A stretch of 64,000 nt of DNA, taken from Elusimicrobiota bacterium. GTDB taxonomy: Bacteria > Elusimicrobiota > Elusimicrobia > UBA1565 > UBA9628. Each line of letters begins with the position of its first letter. Positions within the stretch are counted from its first letter, which is position 1. Location of the stretch: the NCBI GenBank assembly GCA_016218545.1, contig JACRDQ010000043.1:1-64000 (forward strand), in the 5' to 3' direction. A program made the position numbers and the translations under genes. The notes below the pieces were generated by a model, which was not told the DNA's origin, did no database searches, and saw nothing but the letters and a program-made list of their open reading frames with translations. Shown in pieces: positions 60,501-64,000 of the stretch.

Positions 60501-60973
60501 ATCCCGATCCAGCCGTCTTTGATAACGAAAGTTGAACCACCCACGGAAAAGGCGTTTCCCTGCACCGTGACGGTAGACTGTACAGTCAGATTGTTGTTGG
60601 CGCTATAAAGCATTACCGTCCCGCCAATCTTGCTCCAGAGGTCTCCGCCCCCGCCGGTTAACCAGGCGGAACCATCGTACCACTTCAGTTTGTTGGAGTC
60701 CCCCGAGTCAATGACGATGTCTCCTGTTGCCGGTGAGCCGGGCAGGCCAGAAGCATCGATACGCATGCCGGCAGACCCGCTGATGTGTAGAGTCCGAGCG
60801 GGAACGGCCGTTCCAAGGCCCACCTTGCCATCGGAGGGGTTCACGAAGAAAGCTGGCTGGCCGACTGCGGAATTGGTGTCGACTCGGATTCCGCCGCCTA
60901 CCGATTCGACGCCGGCAGCGGCATGGCAGACCCCGCACAGAAGCAAACCCGCAACGATTGACGCAATCTTCAT
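57566..60973 (-). CDS. Large secreted adhesin with left-handed-roll (YadA-like) repeats
   Basis: A 1,135-residue protein. The ATG at 60973 has GGAGGAG 5 bases before it and gives a signal peptide (MKIASIVAGLLLCGVCHA). Four copies of a module with GNAFSVGxSTxxxKDGxxGxG followed by (T/L)(T/N)P are spread along the first 700 residues; this is the phage tail-fibre-like pattern. Between and after them many repeats such as NTLIGYNAGAGIKTGASNVV and AVGYRAGLSMTG form the YadA-head type left-handed roll. There is no YadA anchor or S74 peptidase at the end; the C-terminal domain (YYMPISRHFRMTAPSAG) ends VTEIR, like the IEEVR of two neighbours. It is last in a five-gene operon. Confidence 0.8.
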   Translation of the reverse strand: MKIASIVAGLLLCGVCHAAAGVESVGGGIRVDTNSAVGQPAFFVNPSDGKVGLGTAVPARTLHISGSAGMRIDASGLPGSPATGDIVIDSGDSNKLKWYDGSAWLTGGGGDLWSKIGGTVMLYSANNNLTVQSTVTVQGNAFSVGGSTFVIKDGWIGMGTTSPSPYSYLDIAGPGWGAVGDYGIVIPNHRYYAAKDNAGTANGLLSLTNFNQTRITSHDGGFKVADNSGIVALDCDPTLNCAFGWSNGNPSYFASRLDVRSQQNANNYVIAASSQDSSVMFGVKGNGSVEILSTASIHGNAFSVGASTLVVKDGMVGIGLTNPSHHVDIYDNLAVPLKVSGWNGSGADVNSGVIQFGGTSYGAAIRHNAIGASMFDIISYTGPDGTVNLRSGTNDATNLALSANANRVVVLGTMTVVGNAMSVGVSTLVVKDGMVGVGLTNPAMSLDNRDIYGLRGTTFAAIGPGQYTIRIGTGAGHAAVGANNTLIGASAGNFLTTGDNNTCIGKAACLNGNSGGQSEIVAIGAGASGGQSRNTLVGYKAGNASVQTDNVYLGWQAGMTATSAYDSTLVGSGAGQNMTTGHDVVAVGFRAGYNTTNPDRSVFIGATAGYNSTGQDKLVIDSAATARSVPLISGTFDTYRIGIATGIPQATLDVMGNLAVGSGVDKSTLTGNAFSVGVSTLAIKDGRLGIGTTAPISKLDVADTWALSQNGYKVASSSSTNAFFGYNAGVSNLVGAGPGQYNSFIGYEAGTANTTGNSNTCVGYRSGYALGGAGNTNTLIGSSAGYAITTGDANTCIGENTCATQTTVDNNTAVGYRAGLSMTGTAQALLGAYAGYALTSGNYNTLIGYNAGAGIKTGASNVVVGNGAGGNQFYTDGSNNTVIGKDAGYSMSGSGNILLGYNAGYNIAGSSNTLVIENSNSGSPLIWGDFATDSVVLFSSLTVNGTNGIRASSLTLTGASGTVPYDLTTSSGIHMLAGELKLDSGAHVKWADGSVSTSAHSGASGGGYTQAVSSSIFYLSTYSGGGLGVPLDVQRASITTTGKDVNIFFDGAVYQHGGAITLDVRMDGAAIANFPVVYQQGGSGDFPYYMPISRHFRMTAPSAGTHGFYVSMDQAEGLSKLYCLYKCVLEVTEIR

Positions 60974-61026
60974 GCTCGCTCCTCCATGAGCAGCCTCTCG
61001 AACCACGTTGGGACGCGGCTGCCTCG

Positions 61027-61500
61027 TCACTTCCTCTGGCCCCCGACCTTCGAAGGCTCTTTGCTCTTGCTGCGCTTCTTCTTGCCGACGCCATCTTCTT
61101 GGCGGCCTTTTTGTCGGCCACTCTTGTCTTTCCCGTCGACGGTCTCAACGCCGACCGTCTGCCTGCCTCTAAGGTGGCGAACCACCGCTCCCTCCATCTT
61201 GCGGCGGAGATCGGCCGTCCATGTCGCCAGGGACATGGGTGGGAAGTTGGATTTCAGTATCTCGCGGGGCTCTTCATAAATGGCGATGGACAAGGTGTTG
61301 GATTTCCAGAGAATAGAGCCGTTGACGGCACAACTGCTGCACTTCGCGATGAATGTCAATCCCGTGGCCCTCTCGATTTCAGCGGCCAGTTGAAGAACGT
61401 CGATTTCTCGCCGCTGCGCCTTGAAGTCCAGTGTCCGCGCCATCGACAGCCCCGGAAGAAAGAATAGGGCCACAGCAAGACACGAGTTGTACATCGTCAT
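61027..61500 (-). CDS. Small secreted STN-like protein with CxxC and basic tail (copy 2)
   Basis: A 157-residue protein with a signal peptide (about 1-21). Residues about 24-85 (VLQLAAEIERATGLTFIAKC, SILWKSNTLSIAIYEEP) resemble the short secretin/TonB N-terminal (STN) fold and contain C-S-S-C. The tail after about 105 is Lys/Arg-rich. It is a paralogue of the protein at 62430-62984. Its start overlaps the stop of the preceding gene (ATGA). Confidence 0.65.
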   Translation of the reverse strand: MTMYNSCLAVALFFLPGLSMARTLDFKAQRREIDVLQLAAEIERATGLTFIAKCSSCAVNGSILWKSNTLSIAIYEEPREILKSNFPPMSLATWTADLRRKMEGAVVRHLRGRQTVGVETVDGKDKSGRQKGRQEDGVGKKKRSKSKEPSKVGGQRK

Positions 61501-62285
61501 CTTACCTCCTCGATCGTCATGACCATCGGGGATGTATTTGAAAAGCCCGGCTCATGATCTCCGACAGCTGTTCCCCAGTATGTCGTATAACCTTGGCCGG
61601 CACAGATTGCCAGACAGACGTCCTTCTGGCCAGAGGTCAATGACTCGGTCAAGATTGAAAAGCTCAATACAGCATTGGTGTCGTAGTTTCCCGTCCATTG
61701 GCCGGTGCCTAGCGGATTAATCGCCGAGCCATTCAGCAGCAATCTCGCCCGGGGATAACTCAGGTGGCAGTGCCAATTGCCAGCCAGGGAAATCCGGAGT
61801 CGTGAATCGGCCGCGACAGTCAATGAGATTGAAGATCCCTCGACACAAGTATGGCAGGGATCATCGTATGTGGTGGTCGAGGAGCTGAACCCATTAGCAA
61901 TTGAGCTGGAGTTGCTCACTGCGATGCCGCTCATCTGTGACCCATTCCCAAAGAAAGCAGACGCGGTGACGGACGCGCCGGAGACGATGTTCCCTGCTGG
62001 CCCCGACGCGGTAAAGGCGGCATCTGAGGCGAGGTTTAGCGCGCCGGTGATGCTGAAAGTGCTTTTCTTCGCTCCGGCGCCAAACTGTGCGCCTCCGTTA
62101 ACGTCGAGCGCCATGGCGGGCTGAGTAGTTCTGATGCCAATACTGCTTCCCAAGACCACGAACGACGAATTGCCTACGGAAAAGGCGTTGCCCTGGACCG
62201 TCAGGGTGCCCTGCACTACCACGAACTCAGCCTTGGCGTGGACGCTCCAGGTCAACATCATTGCGATTAGAATCGGCGTCCTCAT
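61497..62285 (-). CDS. Secreted tail-fibre-like protein (copy 2 of duplicated pair)
   Basis: A 262-residue protein with a signal peptide (MRTPILIAMMLTWSVHAKA) and a GGGAG site 7 bases before the ATG. Residues about 24-70 contain TVQGNAFSVGNSSFVV and TTQPAMALDVNGGAQFG, the same module as in the large adhesin. The C-terminal half is beta-rich with several Cys (DPCHTC, CLAICAG) and ends MVMTIEEVR. It is a paralogue of 62987-63769. Confidence 0.7.
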   Translation of the reverse strand: MRTPILIAMMLTWSVHAKAEFVVVQGTLTVQGNAFSVGNSSFVVLGSSIGIRTTQPAMALDVNGGAQFGAGAKKSTFSITGALNLASDAAFTASGPAGNIVSGASVTASAFFGNGSQMSGIAVSNSSSIANGFSSSTTTYDDPCHTCVEGSSISLTVAADSRLRISLAGNWHCHLSYPRARLLLNGSAINPLGTGQWTGNYDTNAVLSFSILTESLTSGQKDVCLAICAGQGYTTYWGTAVGDHEPGFSNTSPMVMTIEEVR

Positions 62286-62429
62286 TAGCTCACTCCCTTG
62301 CGCGTCTTCACCGCTGCACCGGTTTCGTTCTGCATCAGAACCGAATCCCCAAGAAGCGGCTTTCCCTGGACGCATCGGAACATCCTGTGGGTTTTGGCTT
62401 GCTGACCGCGAGATGCACTATTGGCGGCC

Positions 62430-62984
62430 TCACTGGTTTCGGCGGCTATCGGTCTTTCGTGGCTTGTCTTGTTCTGGAATGCCATTCTTCGAGTCTCTGA
62501 TGTCCTGGATGGGTTTCGATTGGTCATTCATTCTGTGGTCTGCTGGCGGTTCCTTGATAAGATGCCGGGGCGGCCCATTGGGCCATGTCGTTGTTGATGA
62601 GCGTGGGATAGCCTCTTTCTGGCTTCCAAGACCCTGTGCGCCTTTCGATCGCATGTTCTTGCGGTGGGTCTTCACTGTCTCCGTGATGATGCGGCCAAGC
62701 CCATCGGCCCACTTTATCGAGGACATATAGGGACGATTGGCGTCAGATCTCCGTGCAGGTTCTTCGTAAACCGTGATGATGAGGTTGTCAGGACTCAACC
62801 AGGAGATCGAACCGTGTGCGTTGCAGGTCACGCAGTGCACTGCGAAAAGCAACCCTGTGGCCTCTTCGACTTCTTCCAGCAGACGGCTCGCATCCAGTTC
62901 TTTCCGGGGCACCCTGAAAGTCAGCGTCCGCGCAAACGTCAGACCCGGAATCAGCACAAGCGCCAAGGCAAGATAGGCTCTCAT
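62430..62984 (-). CDS. Small secreted STN-like protein with CxxC and basic tail (copy 1)
   Basis: A 184-residue protein with a signal peptide (MRAYLALALVLIPGLTFA). Residues about 22-80 (ASRLLEEVEEATGLLFAVHC, SISWLSPDNLIITVYEEP) match the paralogue at 61027, including the C-V-T-C motif. The tail is polar and basic. The ATG at 62984 lies just after the stop of the previous gene; a GTG at 62987 is possible. Confidence 0.65.
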   Translation of the reverse strand: MRAYLALALVLIPGLTFARTLTFRVPRKELDASRLLEEVEEATGLLFAVHCVTCNAHGSISWLSPDNLIITVYEEPARRSDANRPYMSSIKWADGLGRIITETVKTHRKNMRSKGAQGLGSQKEAIPRSSTTTWPNGPPRHLIKEPPADHRMNDQSKPIQDIRDSKNGIPEQDKPRKTDSRRNQ

Positions 62985-62986
62985 CA

Positions 62987-63769
62987 CTATTGCGGCACCT
63001 CTTCAATTGTCATGACCATCGGCGAGGTTCTGTTTGGATAGGCCTCCTCTCCCCACCTCGCCACGCCACTCGTCGTGCCTAACCATAGGGTGATCTTCTT
63101 TTGTCCTGATGTTAGCGAGTCAGTCAATATGGTCAAGCCGATGACTTCGATGGAAACATAGTCGCCTATCCAATAGTTGCCGGTGAACGGCGATATGTCC
63201 GCATCGTTCAATTGGAGCTTTGCTTTGGGGTATCCGTTAGTGCTGAACCAGTCCCCTGCCACTGAAATGCGGATTCTCGAATTGGCTGCGACCGTGATGG
63301 TGACAGTTGCAGCGCAGACACCATCGACAGCCGAGGTCGTGCCGCTAAAACCATTGACAGTAGAACTGGAGTTGCTAGGCGCAGGAAGGACGCCCGTCAG
63401 CCCTCCCCCATCTCCGAAGAATGCTGATGCGGTAATCGACGCGCCGGACACCAGATTCCCATCGGGCCCGGACAACGCCAGGCTAGCGTTCGGCGCAAGA
63501 CCCAAGGCACCAGTATGGCCGAATGTGCTTGCCGCCCCGCCTGTCCCGAATTGCGTCCCGCCATTGACATCCAACGCCATGGCGGGCCGAGTGGTCCGGA
63601 TTCCAACGGTGCTCTCGGAGACTGCGAACGTCGAATCGCCCACGGAGAAGGCATTGCCCAGAATCGTGGCAGTGCCCTGCATCGTCAGGAACTCAGCGGC
63701 ATGGCCATTGCGAGGTATTGTCAACGCCACGACGAATGCCAGCGCAATCATCCAGGTGTTTCTGCTCAT
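62987..63769 (-). CDS. Secreted tail-fibre-like protein (copy 1 of duplicated pair)
   Basis: A 260-residue protein with a signal peptide (MSRNTWMIALAFVVALTIP). It has the module GNAFSVGDSTFAVSE and TTRPAMALDVNGGTQFG and a beta-rich C-terminal part ending MVMTIEEVPQ. First gene of the adhesin operon. The ribosome-binding site is weak; an upstream ATG at 63802 has GAGGGG but too close. The leader carries a 7-bp hairpin (GGGGATG/CATCCCC, 63839-63868). The promoter is not clear in the last 230 bases of the window. Confidence 0.7.
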   Translation of the reverse strand: MSRNTWMIALAFVVALTIPRNGHAAEFLTMQGTATILGNAFSVGDSTFAVSESTVGIRTTRPAMALDVNGGTQFGTGGAASTFGHTGALGLAPNASLALSGPDGNLVSGASITASAFFGDGGGLTGVLPAPSNSSSTVNGFSGTTSAVDGVCAATVTITVAANSRIRISVAGDWFSTNGYPKAKLQLNDADISPFTGNYWIGDYVSIEVIGLTILTDSLTSGQKKITLWLGTTSGVARWGEEAYPNRTSPMVMTIEEVPQ

Positions 63770-64000
63770 GCCTGAGCCAAATCGAACACGTTCGTTGACG
63801 TCCATGCCCCTCGCCGGTCGAGCCTGCGTCCTCTTGCCGGGGATGTCGAAGCAGCGTCGGGCATCCCCTTGTCCGAGTCTTCCCATCAATCGCCGACAAC
63901 TTCTTGACGCGGACAGCTTTCAGGATTCTATGCGATTCCAGCGGGTATGCCAACCACGATTCGTTGCCAATGGCAACATGGTGTTACTGAGCCAAAGGGA

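Overview
The window comes from a high-GC, diderm (Gram-negative type) bacterium. Evidence for an outer membrane is two predicted outer-membrane barrels, lipoproteins, an O-antigen-ligase-like polymerase, a long YidC with a periplasmic domain and a meso-DAP-type MurE. The giant surface protein ends in a PNP-type C-terminal motif, and there are left-handed-roll adhesin repeats and a carbamoyltransferase/SxtJ/DUF5989 trio. Together these suggest an Elusimicrobiota-like lineage; this placement is inference, not proof.

Layout. (1) 1-7924: a secreted protein and a giant amidase-headed surface protein, translationally coupled and cut by the left edge. (2) 8342-11122: a compact operon of Dam-like methyltransferase, ParB-like protein and a protein with a HEPN-type RNxxxH motif, a candidate DNA-modification/defence module. 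(3) 11582-22196: the division and cell-wall (dcw) cluster mraZ-rsmH-orf60-ftsL-ftsI-murE-murF-mraY-murD-ftsW, with a textbook promoter and MraZ operator in front and a 12-unit tandem hairpin array before ftsL. The murG/murC genes usual after ftsW are absent. (4) 22284-33539: a membrane metallopeptidase, then the cluster rpmH-rnpA-yidD-yidC-jag-mnmE-(EF-Tu-domain protein)-MFS-Yip1-like-mnmG-rsmG that usually sits near the replication origin. Nearly every gene overlaps the next by ATGA or TGATG. (5) 33611-36481: MgtE_N-like protein, recO, glyQ and a glyS cut to its N-terminal part. (6) 36478-43398: small regulatory, lipoprotein and barrel genes, and the carbamoyltransferase/SxtJ/DUF5989 operon, peppered with palindromic elements. 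(7) 43426-57290: envelope and surface functions: two coiled-coil/propeller paralogues, a FecR-like/barrel protein, an O-antigen-ligase-like protein, a glycosidase-like lipoprotein, an AAA/DUF4143 ATPase and a nucleotide-sugar epimerase. (8) 57365-63769: a transposase relic and a five-gene secreted adhesin operon built by duplication of a two-gene unit.

The most unusual signals are structural. Two copies of a ~373-bp element (36478-36851 and 40215-40586) have perfect 32-bp terminal inverted arms whose sequence differs between the copies but is always compensated on the other arm, and both are bounded by CTAG that coincides with stop codons. A 12 x 35-bp hairpin array with covarying stems interrupts the dcw operon. 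A smaller palindrome family sits in frame inside two proteins. Several genes have a -10 box only 6-9 bases before a GTG or ATG, pointing to leaderless mRNAs.
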